Below, in pieces: positions 1 to 7,767 of a DNA stretch of 64,000 bases. The stretch is from JAVWJP01 sp036638975. GTDB lineage: Bacteria; Bacillota; Clostridia; Oscillospirales; Ruminococcaceae. Both the position numbers and the translations under genes were made by a program. The notes beneath the pieces were generated by a model. That model was not told the origin of the DNA. It made no database searches and saw only the letters and a list, made by a program, of their open reading frames with translations. The DNA is taken from assembly GCA_036638975.1 (NCBI GenBank), contig JAVWJP010000003.1, positions 62,001 through 126,000 on the forward strand. The letters are read 5' to 3'. Within the stretch, counting starts at the first letter, position 1. Each line of letters opens with the position of its first letter.

Positions 1-992
1 GCCGCTGTGAAGAGGTACTGGCAAAAAAAGGCGAAAGCTGCCGCCCCACAGAGTTTGAAGTTGTAACAGCAATAGCCTTTGTGTGGTTTGCAAGGCAAAA
101 ATGCGACATAGTTTGTTTAGAGGTGGGGCTTGGCGGGCGCTTTGATGCGACAAACGTAATAGAGCCCCCTGCGGTACAAATTATCACCGCAATAAGCCTT
201 GACCACACCGCAATTTTAGGTGACAGCGTAGAGAAAATCGCTTACGAAAAAAGCGGAATAATAAAAGGCGCAACAGTAATTTGCTACCCCTTGCAGCCGA
301 CGAACGCCCTTGCGGTTATAATGGAGCAATGCGCACTGTGCGGCGCAAGCCTTATACAGCCAAATATAAACTCTGTACAGCACCTTGGCACAAGCTTTTT
401 TGAACCTCGCTTTAACTACGGCGGTCTTACACTGCAACCCTCGCTTTTGGGCGAGCACCAAACCTGCAACGCCATAACAGTAGTAGAGGCGTGCCGCGCC
501 TTGCGCACAGTTGGCTTTGGCATAAGTGACGAAAACATATGCAACGGAATAGCTAATACGGTTTTCCCCGCACGGTTAGAGCCTTTATCACGCGAGCCTG
601 TTATTTTACTGGACGGCGCGCATAACCCCGGTGGTGCAGAGGCACTTGAAAGTGCACTGCTTACTTTAAAAAGTGAAGGCTGCAAAAGCCTGACGGTGCT
701 TATGGGTATGCTTGAGGACAAGGACTGGCAGCATAGTGTAGAACGAATAGCACGCTGTGCCGACAGCTTTATAGCAGTAACGCCGTGTAACCCGCGGGCG
801 CTCGCGGCAGAAGCCCTTGCAGAGCACGCCCGCCTGTTTTGTGCGCACGTTATGTGCGCACAAAGTGCCGCCTCCGCTGCGGAGGCGGCAGCGCGGCAGC
901 TGCCGCGCACAGGCGGAGGTGCCCTTGTGGTGTGCGGCTCGCTGTACCTTGCCGCACAGCTTCGCCCCGTTTTACTGGCAGCACAAGCTTAA
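1..992 (+). CDS. folC: Folylpolyglutamate synthase / dihydrofolate synthase, 5'-truncated by window edge
   Basis: The reading frame is open from base 3, so the gene enters from the left and only the last ~330 codons are seen. FolC adds glutamates to (dihydro)folate in the cytoplasm using ATP. The family block PTEFEVVTAIAF lies at about 45-80, followed by EVGLGGRFDATNV and later LDGAHNPGGAEAL, the Mur-ligase-type C-terminal domain. The N-terminal P-loop is outside the window. The codons near 850-915 are unusually Ala/Arg-rich with a short GC-rich inverted stretch. A hairpin plus T-run at 1057-1087 ends the unit, so it is probably not co-transcribed with spoIIA. Confidence 0.93.
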   Translation, partial: RCEEVLAKKGESCRPTEFEVVTAIAFVWFARQKCDIVCLEVGLGGRFDATNVIEPPAVQIITAISLDHTAILGDSVEKIAYEKSGIIKGATVICYPLQPTNALAVIMEQCALCGASLIQPNINSVQHLGTSFFEPRFNYGGLTLQPSLLGEHQTCNAITVVEACRALRTVGFGISDENICNGIANTVFPARLEPLSREPVILLDGAHNPGGAEALESALLTLKSEGCKSLTVLMGMLEDKDWQHSVERIARCADSFIAVTPCNPRALAAEALAEHARLFCAHVMCAQSAASAAEAAARQLPRTGGGALVVCGSLYLAAQLRPVLLAAQA

Positions 993-1056
993 TGCAAAGC
1001 AAACTGCGACAATATTAAACAAAAAAAACGCCCCTGCTTCGCGCAAAAACGCACAC

Positions 1057-1087
1057 AAAAACCTTTATCATTTTGATAGAGGTTTTT
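1057..1087 (+). terminator. Rho-independent terminator after folC
   Basis: Inverted repeat ACCTTTATCA (from 1061) / TGATAGAGGT (to 1083) with a three-base T loop, followed by a run of T. It separates folC from the spoIIA operon. Confidence 0.75.
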
Positions 1088-1209
1088 TCTTTTTCTCTTT
1101 TCGGACAAGCCAAAGGCTTTATTGAGCTTCCGCGCGGCGGCAGTTCTCTTATTAGCTTAGCGGCTAAAAAACACCCGCGAGAGAAATTTGCACCACACTG
1201 CAAATTAAT

Positions 1210-1224
1210 ATTTTACTGTAAAAT
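1210..1224. promoter_or_regulatory. 15-bp perfect inverted repeat upstream of spoIIAA
   Basis: ATTTTAC-T-GTAAAAT, centred on 1217 and ending 26 bp before the spoIIAA start. No convincing Spo0A box (TTTGTCGAA type) or sigma-H -35/-10 pair could be found in 993-1250, so this symmetric site is the most conspicuous signal there. It may be an operator or an A/T-rich hairpin in the leader; no partner is known. Confidence 0.3.
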
Positions 1225-1250
1225 TTTTATAAATAGAAAAGAGGAGCAAA

Positions 1251-1571
1251 ATGTCTGTAAATATTGTAACCGAAGACGGCATAATAGAAGCCCTGCTCAC
1301 GGGCGAAATAGACCACCACAGCGCCGGCGAGCTGCGCGACGCTATAGACGCCGCCATAAGCAGTGTAACCCCCACCCGCCTTATACTCGACTTTAGAGGG
1401 GTGTCTTTTATGGACAGCTCGGGAATAGGGCTTGTCATGGGTAGGTATAAAGCACTTGAGGGCACAGGCGCGGCTTTAGAGCTTAGGGGGCTTTCGGCAC
1501 CTGTAAAGCGTGTAATGCGCCTTGCGGGGCTTGACAGAATAGCGATTATGGACGGAGGTACAAAAAGATGA
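1251..1571 (+). CDS. spoIIAA: Anti-sigma-F factor antagonist SpoIIAA
   Basis: 106 residues, one STAS domain, the usual length for SpoIIAA. The phosphorylation motif FMDSSGIGL is at residues 53-61; Ser57 is the equivalent of the serine phosphorylated by SpoIIAB in Bacillus. In the unphosphorylated form the protein frees sigma F from SpoIIAB in the forespore. RBS GAGGAG sits 7 bp before ATG. The stop overlaps the spoIIAB start (ATGA), indicating translational coupling. This is the first gene of the canonical spoIIAA-AB-AC operon and the main evidence that the organism belongs to an endospore-forming lineage. Confidence 0.95.
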   Translation: MSVNIVTEDGIIEALLTGEIDHHSAGELRDAIDAAISSVTPTRLILDFRGVSFMDSSGIGLVMGRYKALEGTGAALELRGLSAPVKRVMRLAGLDRIAIMDGGTKR

Positions 1572-2014
1572 AAATTACAAACGAAATGAAGCTGCAAATT
1601 CCGGCAAAAAGCACAAACGAAAGCTTTGCGCGCACTACGGTTTCTGCCTTTGCGGCACAGCTAGACCCTACCATAGACGAAGTTGCCGACATAAAAACTG
1701 CCGTAAGCGAAGCGGTTACAAACTGCATCGTTCACGGCTATAAAACTGATATAGGGCAAGTTTACATACACGCAAGGCTTTACGATGACAACACCCTAAC
1801 CATAAAAATTCGTGATAAGGGCTGTGGGATAGGCAACGTTAAAGAAGCTATGCAGCCGCTTTTTACCACCTGCACAACAGGAGAGCGCGCAGGGCTTGGC
1901 TTTGCGGTGATGCAAAGCTTTATGGATAAAGTCAGAGTAAGCTCTAAGCCTTTAAGCGGCACTTGCGTTACGCTTACCAAAAAACTTTTATCAAAGGGAG
2001 AACACAATGCCTGA
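1568..2014 (+). CDS. spoIIAB: Anti-sigma-F factor / serine kinase SpoIIAB
   Basis: 148-residue GHKL-fold ATPase that binds sigma F and phosphorylates SpoIIAA. Visible motifs are the N box with EAVTNCIVHGY (about 56-66), the G1 box IRDKGCGIG (about 85-93) and the G2 segment TTGERAGLGFAVM (about 109-121). Length and gene position match the family. It overlaps spoIIAA by 4 bp and sigF by 8 bp, so the three proteins are probably made in balanced amounts. Confidence 0.95.
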   Translation: MKITNEMKLQIPAKSTNESFARTTVSAFAAQLDPTIDEVADIKTAVSEAVTNCIVHGYKTDIGQVYIHARLYDDNTLTIKIRDKGCGIGNVKEAMQPLFTTCTTGERAGLGFAVMQSFMDKVRVSSKPLSGTCVTLTKKLLSKGEHNA

Positions 2015-2675
2015 ATGCACACTCAGCCGCGCCGCAACAATAGAAAAAAACTTAGGGCTTGTGCACTCGTGCGCGCACAGGTTTAAAGGTCGAGGTCTGG
2101 AGTATGATGACCTTTTTCAAGCGGGGTGTATGGGGCTATGCAAGGCAGTCGATGCCTTTGACAGAAACCGCGGAGTAATGTTTTCTACCTACGCGGTGCC
2201 TGTGATACTGGGCGAGATGCGGCGGCTTTTCCGTGACGGCGGCAGTGTAAAGGTAAGCCGAAGTCTAAAAGAATTATCGCTTAAAGCCACTCGCACACGC
2301 GAAATTATAACGGCAAAAACAGGGCACGAGCCAACCATAGGCGAGCTTGCCGTACTTTTAGGGCACGAACCCGCCGAAATAGCAGAGGCAATTGCAGCGG
2401 GTGCACCACCTATTTCTCTTACCGAAAACGAGGACGAGGGCGGTGGGCAGATAGATGTGCCTATTCCCTCGCCCGAAGAAGAAATGGCGGATACAATATC
2501 GCTTAATCAAGTGATGGACAAGCTACCGTTAAATGACAAACGGCTTATAGTACTGCGGTATTACGGCGGTAAAACTCAAATGCAGACAGCCTCTATTTTA
2601 GGCATGACTCAGGTTCAAGTTTCGCGCCGCGAAAAAAAGATACTTTTACACCTGCGGCAAGAGCTTACAGGTTAG
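2007..2675 (+). CDS. sigF: RNA polymerase sporulation sigma factor sigma-F
   Basis: 222 residues with sigma-70 regions 2, 3 and 4. Region 2 contains DLFQAGCMGLCKAVDAFD and FSTYAVPVILGEMRR (about 35-75). Region 3 starts at VKVSRSLKEL. Region 4 ends with the HTH TQMQTASILGMTQVQVSRRE (about 190-209). The protein directs early forespore transcription and is held inactive by SpoIIAB. The start lies inside spoIIAB (ATG at 2007, with AAAGGGAG just upstream). It is followed by only two bases before the stop of the convergent kinase gene. Confidence 0.95.
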   Translation: MPECTLSRAATIEKNLGLVHSCAHRFKGRGLEYDDLFQAGCMGLCKAVDAFDRNRGVMFSTYAVPVILGEMRRLFRDGGSVKVSRSLKELSLKATRTREIITAKTGHEPTIGELAVLLGHEPAEIAEAIAAGAPPISLTENEDEGGGQIDVPIPSPEEEMADTISLNQVMDKLPLNDKRLIVLRYYGGKTQMQTASILGMTQVQVSRREKKILLHLRQELTG

Positions 2676-2677
2676 CC

Positions 2678-3835
2678 CTACAAAAAGGGCGGCGGGCAAA
2701 CGTCCGATAGTATAACGTACATTTTTGAAAACCTATTGCTCATATATTCATTTGCAACATCGCGCACCGTAAGCTCTGCACTGTTTCTCTCGGTGCTAAG
2801 CGGCAAATAAAACACCGCCCTTGTGCCCTCGCCTTCCCGCGAAGCTACAAAAACAAACCCATCATGCTCTAAAATAATGCGTCGGCACAGCGCAAGCCCC
2901 AGCCCGTCGCCGCAAATACTCTCGGTTTTAGGGTCACGGCTGTAATAATCATCAAATACACTTGCAAGCTCGTCCTCTTTTATTCCCATTCCGTTGTCTG
3001 TAACACTTACCACGGCATATTTTTCTGTCATACTAAGGCTCACCTTAATTTCGGGTGAATCTCCTGCAAACTTTGCCGCGTTAGAAAAAATATTTAAAAG
3101 CACTGTAGCTATTTTTTCTCCGTCAAAGCTTACAGGTACAGCCGCACCCGGCAGCGAAAAATAAAATTTTACTCCCATACCCTGCATACGCACCGAAACC
3201 ACGCGGCAAAGCTGCTGCAAAAAAAGCGCAATATCCTGCTCCTGCGGCAAAAAGTTTTTTTCTCCGCTTTCGTAACGATGCTGCTCTGTAATTGCCGCAC
3301 TGCTTCGCAAAAGCCTAAAAGCCTGCAAAGATATTTTATTTATATATTCCTGAACATCGGGGTCACCAAATTCGTCATTGCAGCGGCTTATTCCTGCCAG
3401 AGCCGAAAATATTGTGGAAAGCGGTGCCCTTGTTTGATGTGCAAAGGTATCTATCATGCGCTGCGAAGCATCAGCCTGCGAAGCTTCGTCCTCGGCGATT
3501 TTGGGCTTATGCTCGATGCCTGCAAGCATTATGGCACAAGCGCTGAAAGACGTTTTAGAAAAAAACGGCAGAACAGTAAGCTTACAGTCGCAGCCGCAAA
3601 GCGAATAGGCAAGTATCATTGGCAAATTATCAACTATTTTGTCGTAAACTGTCGAAAGCATAGCAAAAAAAACACGCTTGTCATCATGTGACATAGCTTC
3701 GCTCTCAAAAAAAGCTTCACCGGCGGTATTGCTCCAAACGACTTTAACCTCTGCATCAACAACAACTGTCGGAATATTGCTTTTTTCATATTTTGCTGCA
3801 AAATCGTCCCACAGGTTTTTTGAACACTTTGACAT
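2678..3835 (-). CDS. PAS-domain sensor histidine kinase
   Basis: 385 residues with no membrane segment, so probably cytosolic. An N-terminal PAS-like region (about 15-110; NIPTVVVDAEVKVVWSN) precedes the HisKA dimerisation helix with AHQTRAPLSTIF (His about 132), N box LLNIFSNAAKF, G1 VTDNGMGIKEDE and G2 GDGLGLALCRRI. No response regulator is adjacent, so it is an orphan kinase. Being tail-to-tail with sigF is suggestive of a sporulation-pathway kinase, but sequence alone does not show it. RBS AAAGGGGG precedes ATG. A near-consensus promoter lies at 3870-3898. Confidence 0.85.
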   Translation of the reverse strand: MSKCSKNLWDDFAAKYEKSNIPTVVVDAEVKVVWSNTAGEAFFESEAMSHDDKRVFFAMLSTVYDKIVDNLPMILAYSLCGCDCKLTVLPFFSKTSFSACAIMLAGIEHKPKIAEDEASQADASQRMIDTFAHQTRAPLSTIFSALAGISRCNDEFGDPDVQEYINKISLQAFRLLRSSAAITEQHRYESGEKNFLPQEQDIALFLQQLCRVVSVRMQGMGVKFYFSLPGAAVPVSFDGEKIATVLLNIFSNAAKFAGDSPEIKVSLSMTEKYAVVSVTDNGMGIKEDELASVFDDYYSRDPKTESICGDGLGLALCRRIILEHDGFVFVASREGEGTRAVFYLPLSTERNSAELTVRDVANEYMSNRFSKMYVILSDVCPPPFL

Positions 3836-3869
3836 AGCTTCGCCCCCTTTCGGACTTTATCATTCGTAT

Positions 3870-3898
3870 ATTATATAACATGGCACAGTTATTGTAAA
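3870..3898 (-). promoter_or_regulatory. Promoter of the PAS histidine kinase
   Basis: On the minus strand: -35 TTTACA (3893-3898), 17-bp spacer, -10 TATAAT (3870-3875), 35 bp from the start codon. Sigma-A type. Confidence 0.7.
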
Positions 3899-3997
3899 TA
3901 AGTTTTCTATATAAGCCCAAATAAGCTCAATTTTTAGGTCAAAAAGCATAAAAAGTAAATTAAAAATTAATTTATGGTTAAAAGTATCACAAAGTGC

Positions 3998-4026
3998 TTG
4001 TCATTTTTCTCAGTTTGTTATAAAAT
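3998..4026 (+). promoter_or_regulatory. Promoter of gap
   Basis: -35 TTGTCA (3998-4003), 17-bp spacer, -10 TAAAAT (4021-4026), 32 bp before the gap start codon. Confidence 0.7.
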
Positions 4027-4058
4027 GATAGTAGATTAAAATTTAGGAGGTAATACCC

Positions 4059-5060
4059 ATGATAAAAGTAGGTATAAATGGCTTTGGCCGCATTGGCAGA
4101 CTTGTTTTCCGCGCAGGACTCAGCAACCCCGCAATTGAGTTTGTAGGAATTAACGACCCCTTTATGACACCCGATTATTGCGCTTATATGCTTCGTTATG
4201 ACACAGTACACGGGCAGTACAAGGGCGAGATTTCTTTTACAGACGATGCTATTATTGTAAACGGCAAGACAATTAAATTCTATGCCGAAAGAGAACCGGC
4301 AAATATCCCTTGGGGCAAATGCGGGGCAGAATATGTAGTCGAGTCTACAGGTGTTTTCACAACAATCGAAACTGCATCTGCACATATTAAAGCAGGCGCA
4401 AAAAAGGTTGTTATCTCTGCTCCTTCAAAGGACGCTCCGATGTTCGTTATGGGCGTAAACCAAGACAAATACACAAAGGATATGGACATTGTTTCTAACG
4501 CTTCGTGCACAACAAACTGCCTTGCTCCTTTGGCAAAGGTTATTAACGACAAATTCGGCATTGTAGACGGTCTTATGACAACAGTTCACTCCACCACAGG
4601 CACACAAAAAACCGTTGATGGTCCTTCTAAAAAGGATTGGAGAGGCGGACGTGCCGCTTCGGGAAACATTATTCCTTCTACAACCGGTGCTGCAAAAGCT
4701 GTCGGCAAAGTTATACCGGAGCTTAACGGCAAGCTTACAGGCATGGCATTCCGCGTACCTACACTTGATGTTTCTGTAGTTGACCTTACCGTAAACCTTG
4801 CAAAGCCTGCCACTTATGATGAAATTTGCGCAGCGCTTAAAGCCGCCTCAGAAAACGAGCTTAAAGGCATTCTCGGCTATACCGAAGATTCCGTTGTATC
4901 GTCAGATTTTATCCACGACGAGCACACCTCAATCTTTGACGCAAAAGCCGGCATAGCTCTTACAGACAAATTTGTAAAGCTTGTTTCTTGGTATGATAAC
5001 GAGTGGGGCTACAGCAACAAGGTTCTTATGCTTATAGAGCATATGGACACAGTTAAATAA
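4059..5060 (+). CDS. gap: Glyceraldehyde-3-phosphate dehydrogenase (type I)
   Basis: 333 residues, full length. Catalyses NAD-dependent oxidation and phosphorylation of glyceraldehyde-3-phosphate in glycolysis. The Rossmann motif INGFGRIGR is at 6-14 and the active-site motif SNASCTTNCLAP at about 146-157 (catalytic Cys about 150). The C-terminal signature SWYDNEWGYS is present. RBS AGGAGG stands 7 bp upstream of ATG. It is a monocistronic unit between its own promoter and the terminator at 5083-5121. No glycolytic neighbours (pgk, tpi) are in the window. Codon use is visibly biased towards common codons, as expected for a highly expressed gene. Confidence 0.98.
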   Translation: MIKVGINGFGRIGRLVFRAGLSNPAIEFVGINDPFMTPDYCAYMLRYDTVHGQYKGEISFTDDAIIVNGKTIKFYAEREPANIPWGKCGAEYVVESTGVFTTIETASAHIKAGAKKVVISAPSKDAPMFVMGVNQDKYTKDMDIVSNASCTTNCLAPLAKVINDKFGIVDGLMTTVHSTTGTQKTVDGPSKKDWRGGRAASGNIIPSTTGAAKAVGKVIPELNGKLTGMAFRVPTLDVSVVDLTVNLAKPATYDEICAALKAASENELKGILGYTEDSVVSSDFIHDEHTSIFDAKAGIALTDKFVKLVSWYDNEWGYSNKVLMLIEHMDTVK

Positions 5061-5082
5061 TTAAATTGCTTTTTGTACACAG

Positions 5083-5121
5083 AAAATGTCCGTCGCAGTT
5101 AAACTGCGGCGGACATTTTTT
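5083..5121. terminator. Terminator between gap and ppa (convergent genes)
   Basis: Long inverted repeat AATGTCCGTCGCAGTT / AACTGCGGCGGACATT with one G-T pair, followed by T6 on the plus strand. It can serve gap and, less ideally, the convergent ppa. Confidence 0.85.
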
Positions 5122-5137
5122 GCGTTTAGGTAAAATA

Positions 5138-5668
5138 TCATCTGCAAAAATTTACAATGTACGACTCGATTGCTTTTTGAATAACTTCAACCGCTTTGTC
5201 GGCGTGTTCTATCTCGTCAACTGCGGTTTCTTTGTTTTCAAGTGCCTTGTAAACTTGAAAAAAATGAACCATTTCTTCAAAAATATGCGCCGGTAAGTCA
5301 CTTATATCATGGTAAGTATTGTAAGTTGGGTCTTCAAACGGTATAGCAATTATTTTTTCGTCATTTCTTCCGCTGTCTATCATGTTAATTACGCCGATTG
5401 GGTAGCAACGCACCAATGTCAAAGAGTCTATAGGCTCGCTGCACAGTACTAAAACATCAAGCGGGTCAAGGTCATCGCCGTATGTGCGCGGTATAAGCCC
5501 ATAGTTTGCAGGGTAATGCGTAGACGTATAAAGTATACGGTCCAGCTTAATAAGCCCTGTTTCTTTGTCAAGCTCATACTTCTTTTTACTGCCGGAGGGA
5601 ATTTCGATAACCGCCATAAAATCTTTTGGAGTAATGCGCTTGGGGCTGATATCATGCCAAATGTTCAT
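5138..5668 (-). CDS. ppa: Inorganic pyrophosphatase, family I
   Basis: 176 residues, typical of soluble family I enzymes. Hydrolyses pyrophosphate to two phosphates with Mg2+. The diagnostic Asp cluster is seen as GDDLDPLDVLV (about 64-74), preceded by HYPANYGLIPRTY, and EIPSGSKKKYELD holds the substrate-binding Lys/Glu. It is the only gene between the gap terminator and the alcohol dehydrogenase. Start ATG at 5668; the upstream RBS is weak. Confidence 0.95.
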   Translation of the reverse strand: MNIWHDISPKRITPKDFMAVIEIPSGSKKKYELDKETGLIKLDRILYTSTHYPANYGLIPRTYGDDLDPLDVLVLCSEPIDSLTLVRCYPIGVINMIDSGRNDEKIIAIPFEDPTYNTYHDISDLPAHIFEEMVHFFQVYKALENKETAVDEIEHADKAVEVIQKAIESYIVNFCR

Positions 5669-5728
5669 AGTTAAACCACCATTTCTTCGCTCGCTGGAAA
5701 AGCGGCGTGTATTTGTTATATAAATGCT

Positions 5729-6841
5729 TTACTTATAAACATCTTTAAGCAAAGCCATTGCCTTTTCCTCTGTAAATACACCGGGAGAATGCAAAAAGTT
5801 GCCTGTCGATGCACAGCGCTTTGCGACATCTGCAAGCTGCGCCACAGTAAGGCGCGGCAATTTAACAGAGGTAAGCTCTTTTATAAGCTTTATAACCTCA
5901 ACATCGTCATAGCCCTGTTGGCTAAAAAGCAAGGTGTATTTTTGGGGCAGGTACTCCCTTGCCTCGCGCAAAAATGCGGGTAGATAAACCGCACACGCCT
6001 GACCGTGCGGCACCTGATATTCCTCGGTTAAAAAGTAGCCCAAAGGGTGGCAAAAGCCGGTGCCTGTAGTGTTTATGGTAACACCTGCATACAACGAGCC
6101 ATAATATAAAAGCTCGCGCAAATCCAAAGAAATTTCTTTTCCGTCCGCGCTGCGCAAGCGCTTTAACGCCTGCACCAAAACCGTAGTACCGCGCCGTGCG
6201 AACAAGCCCGAGATTTCTGTAGCGGTAGATGCAAAATACCCCTCAAGCGCGTGACATAAGGCATCAAGAGCGGTGCTTACGGTAAACTCGTATGAAAGCG
6301 AGCTTGTATATTTAGGGTCTGCAAAAACAAAGCGGGCATAGCTAAGCCCGCAAGCTGCATTAAAGCTGCGCTTGCGCCCTGTTTCGTCCACAGTAAGCAC
6401 CGCATACGGTGTAACCTCACTGCCTGTGCCCGCCGTTGTGCCTATTAGTACAAACGGCAACGCCACAGGCTCTATATCACCAAAAAGCTCTGCTCCATGC
6501 AATTTTCCGCTTGCAAAAAAAGCTACCGCCTTTGTAGCGTCCAGCGGAGAGCCTCCGCCTATTCCTATCAAAAAATCGGCAGCATATTCTTTTGCCCGCC
6601 GTCCCGCTTCTTCACATACCGAGAGCAACGGGTTTTGCCCTATACCGTCAAATATTTCATACTCTATAGAAGCGGCTGTAAGCGCCGCAATACAATCATC
6701 AAGTGCACCGCTTTTTTTTGCGGAATTTTTACCCGTAATGATAAAACAGCGCTTTCCCAATGTGGCAAGCACAGCTCCGGATTCGCGCACACAGTCGTTA
6801 CCGCTTATTATTTTTGTAGGCAAGTAAAAATTAAAATCCAT
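5729..6841 (-). CDS. Iron-containing alcohol dehydrogenase family protein
   Basis: 370 residues, the full length of the Fe-ADH family. NAD(P)-dependent reduction of an aldehyde or ketone is the expected reaction; the substrate is unknown. The nucleotide-binding motif GIGGGSPLDATKA is near 95-107. The metal site is covered by DALCHALEG and by GFCHPLGYFLTEEYQVPHGQ (His residues retained). Start chosen at 6841 because GGAGGAACATAATG places a strong RBS there; a longer frame to 6904 has no RBS. Butanol or 1,3-propanediol type activity is possible but cannot be told from sequence. Confidence 0.85.
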   Translation of the reverse strand: MDFNFYLPTKIISGNDCVRESGAVLATLGKRCFIITGKNSAKKSGALDDCIAALTAASIEYEIFDGIGQNPLLSVCEEAGRRAKEYAADFLIGIGGGSPLDATKAVAFFASGKLHGAELFGDIEPVALPFVLIGTTAGTGSEVTPYAVLTVDETGRKRSFNAACGLSYARFVFADPKYTSSLSYEFTVSTALDALCHALEGYFASTATEISGLFARRGTTVLVQALKRLRSADGKEISLDLRELLYYGSLYAGVTINTTGTGFCHPLGYFLTEEYQVPHGQACAVYLPAFLREAREYLPQKYTLLFSQQGYDDVEVIKLIKELTSVKLPRLTVAQLADVAKRCASTGNFLHSPGVFTEEKAMALLKDVYK

Positions 6842-6936
6842 TATGTTCCTCCGTTTTTGTAATCGTGTTTCTACTATTATAGCTAATCGCACACTTTTTT
6901 GCAATGATATTTAAAACATTAACTTATATTCCGGTA

Positions 6937-7299
6937 TTATGCCAAAGGTTTTTTTGCAGACTGTTTACCGACATACGCGTCCGGTGTTTTACCGTATGCA
7001 AACACGCAATAACCCGCATACCTCTGAACTCGCGTTCTCGCTACCGAAATATGCCTGTCCACCGCCGAAACTCCAATGCCCAGCTCGTCTGCTATTTCTG
7101 CAAGCTTCATACTTCTGTCATAGCGCATTGTAAAGCAATCGTACTGTCTTTTTGTAAGCTCATGCGCCACAGCATAGCGTGTCGCTGCCAAAAGCGCCTC
7201 CAGCATCTTTTTATTTGTGCTTTCCTCGCTAAAATTCGGTATTCCGCGCACAATTTCATCAACATCACCCACCAAAAAACTTCGCGAGGGCTTTTTCAT
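6937..7299 (-). CDS. Sigma-70 region-4-like HTH protein
   Basis: About 120 residues. The central part reads like sigma region 4: ELTKRQYDCFTMRYDRSMKL leading into AEIADELGIGVSAVDRHISV, a helix-turn-helix. There is no region 2, so it cannot be a complete sigma factor; such proteins occur as phage or mobile-element late regulators and as solitary regulators. ATG at 7299 overlaps the stop of the upstream gene (TGATG), so translation is coupled. It is the second gene of a two-gene operon that diverges from the XRE-ImmA-patatin unit. Its DNA target is unknown. Confidence 0.6.
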   Translation of the reverse strand: MKKPSRSFLVGDVDEIVRGIPNFSEESTNKKMLEALLAATRYAVAHELTKRQYDCFTMRYDRSMKLAEIADELGIGVSAVDRHISVARTRVQRYAGYCVFAYGKTPDAYVGKQSAKKPLA

Positions 7300-7523
7300 C
7301 AGCAAAGCTTCATCTCCTCCCTTTCTTCGTCGCGCCTTCTTGAAAGCTCCAAGCGTATAAGCATAACATCACCAAGCTCCTCCTGCATTACGGTAATACG
7401 ACGACGCACCGCATCTCGCTCGGCATAAGGCAGGCTTTTTGCCTGCACGCGTAAATCGGCAGCGCGTTTTCTTAAATAATCCTCCGTATTTATATATTCT
7501 CTAAGCAGTAGCGCATAATTCAT
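7299..7523 (-). CDS. Small charged coiled-coil protein
   Basis: 74 residues, rich in Arg, Glu and Leu with heptad-like spacing (YLRKRAADLRVQAKSL, then RRRITVMQEELGDVMLIRLE). No known family was recognised. RBS GGGAGG precedes ATG. It is the first gene of the operon with the sigma-like HTH protein. The upstream region holds operator 1 overlapping a candidate -10 and a perfect SOS box just above the candidate -35, so it is probably induced by DNA damage and by loss of the XRE repressor. It could be a partner or anti-factor of the HTH protein, which is inference from operon position only. Confidence 0.5.
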   Translation of the reverse strand: MNYALLLREYINTEDYLRKRAADLRVQAKSLPYAERDAVRRRITVMQEELGDVMLIRLELSRRRDEEREEMKLC

Positions 7524-7542
7524 TTTTATTCCTCCCTGTTTT

Positions 7543-7557
7543 TACACGTTTCGTGTA
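7543..7557. promoter_or_regulatory. Operator 1 (TACACG-TTT-CGTGTA)
   Basis: Perfect 15-bp inverted repeat with a 3-bp centre. It overlaps the candidate minus-strand -10 (AATACA, 7554-7559; -35 TTGTCT at 7577-7582, 17-bp spacer) of the coiled-coil/HTH operon, 20 bp from its start codon. One of three copies of TACACRNNNYGTGTA in this intergenic region. Confidence 0.75.
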
Positions 7558-7585
7558 TTTAATTCTTGTAAGATATAGACAACTT

Positions 7586-7597
7586 GAACATATGTTC
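7586..7597. promoter_or_regulatory. LexA (SOS) box, perfect GAAC-ATAT-GTTC
   Basis: Matches the Gram-positive LexA/DinR consensus GAAC-N4-GTTC in all eight conserved bases and is fully palindromic. It lies 4 bp above the candidate -35 of the minus-strand coiled-coil/HTH operon and about 170 bp from the XRE start, so control of the minus-strand operon is more likely. Confidence 0.65.
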
Positions 7598-7691
7598 TTT
7601 ATCAATATTGACAAATCCCCTCTTACTTCACACATCATTTGCCCGTTAATTCAAAGACTAACATAAGATTTATAATCTGTCAACAAGATTT

Positions 7692-7706
7692 CACACGAAA
7701 TGTGTA
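7692..7706. promoter_or_regulatory. Operator 2 (CACACG-AAA-TGTGTA)
   Basis: Second copy of the 15-bp operator, one half-site differing at its outer base. It ends 10 bp above the -35 of the XRE promoter; centre-to-centre distance to operator 3 is 35 bp. Confidence 0.7.
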
Positions 7707-7716
7707 AAAATACTTC

Positions 7717-7745
7717 TTGCATTATTTACACAAATCGTGTATGCT
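7717..7745 (+). promoter_or_regulatory. Promoter of the XRE-ImmA-patatin unit
   Basis: -35 TTGCAT (7717-7722), 17-bp spacer, -10 TATGCT (7740-7745), 22 bp before the XRE ATG. Operator 3 fills the spacer, as expected for autorepression. Confidence 0.7.
7727..7741. promoter_or_regulatory. Operator 3 (TACACA-AAT-CGTGTA)
   Basis: Third copy of the 15-bp operator, lying between the -35 and -10 of the XRE promoter. Confidence 0.75.
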
Positions 7746-7767
7746 GTAAACACAAGGAGATGAGAAT

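Noticed and set aside
416..910. 164-codon minus-strand frame inside folC
   Set aside because: Ala/Ser/Arg-rich shadow of a well-supported FolC frame with no RBS.
2676..2700. Terminator after sigF
   Set aside because: A short GCCCT/AGGGC hairpin exists, but there is no T-run and it lies in the convergent kinase gene.
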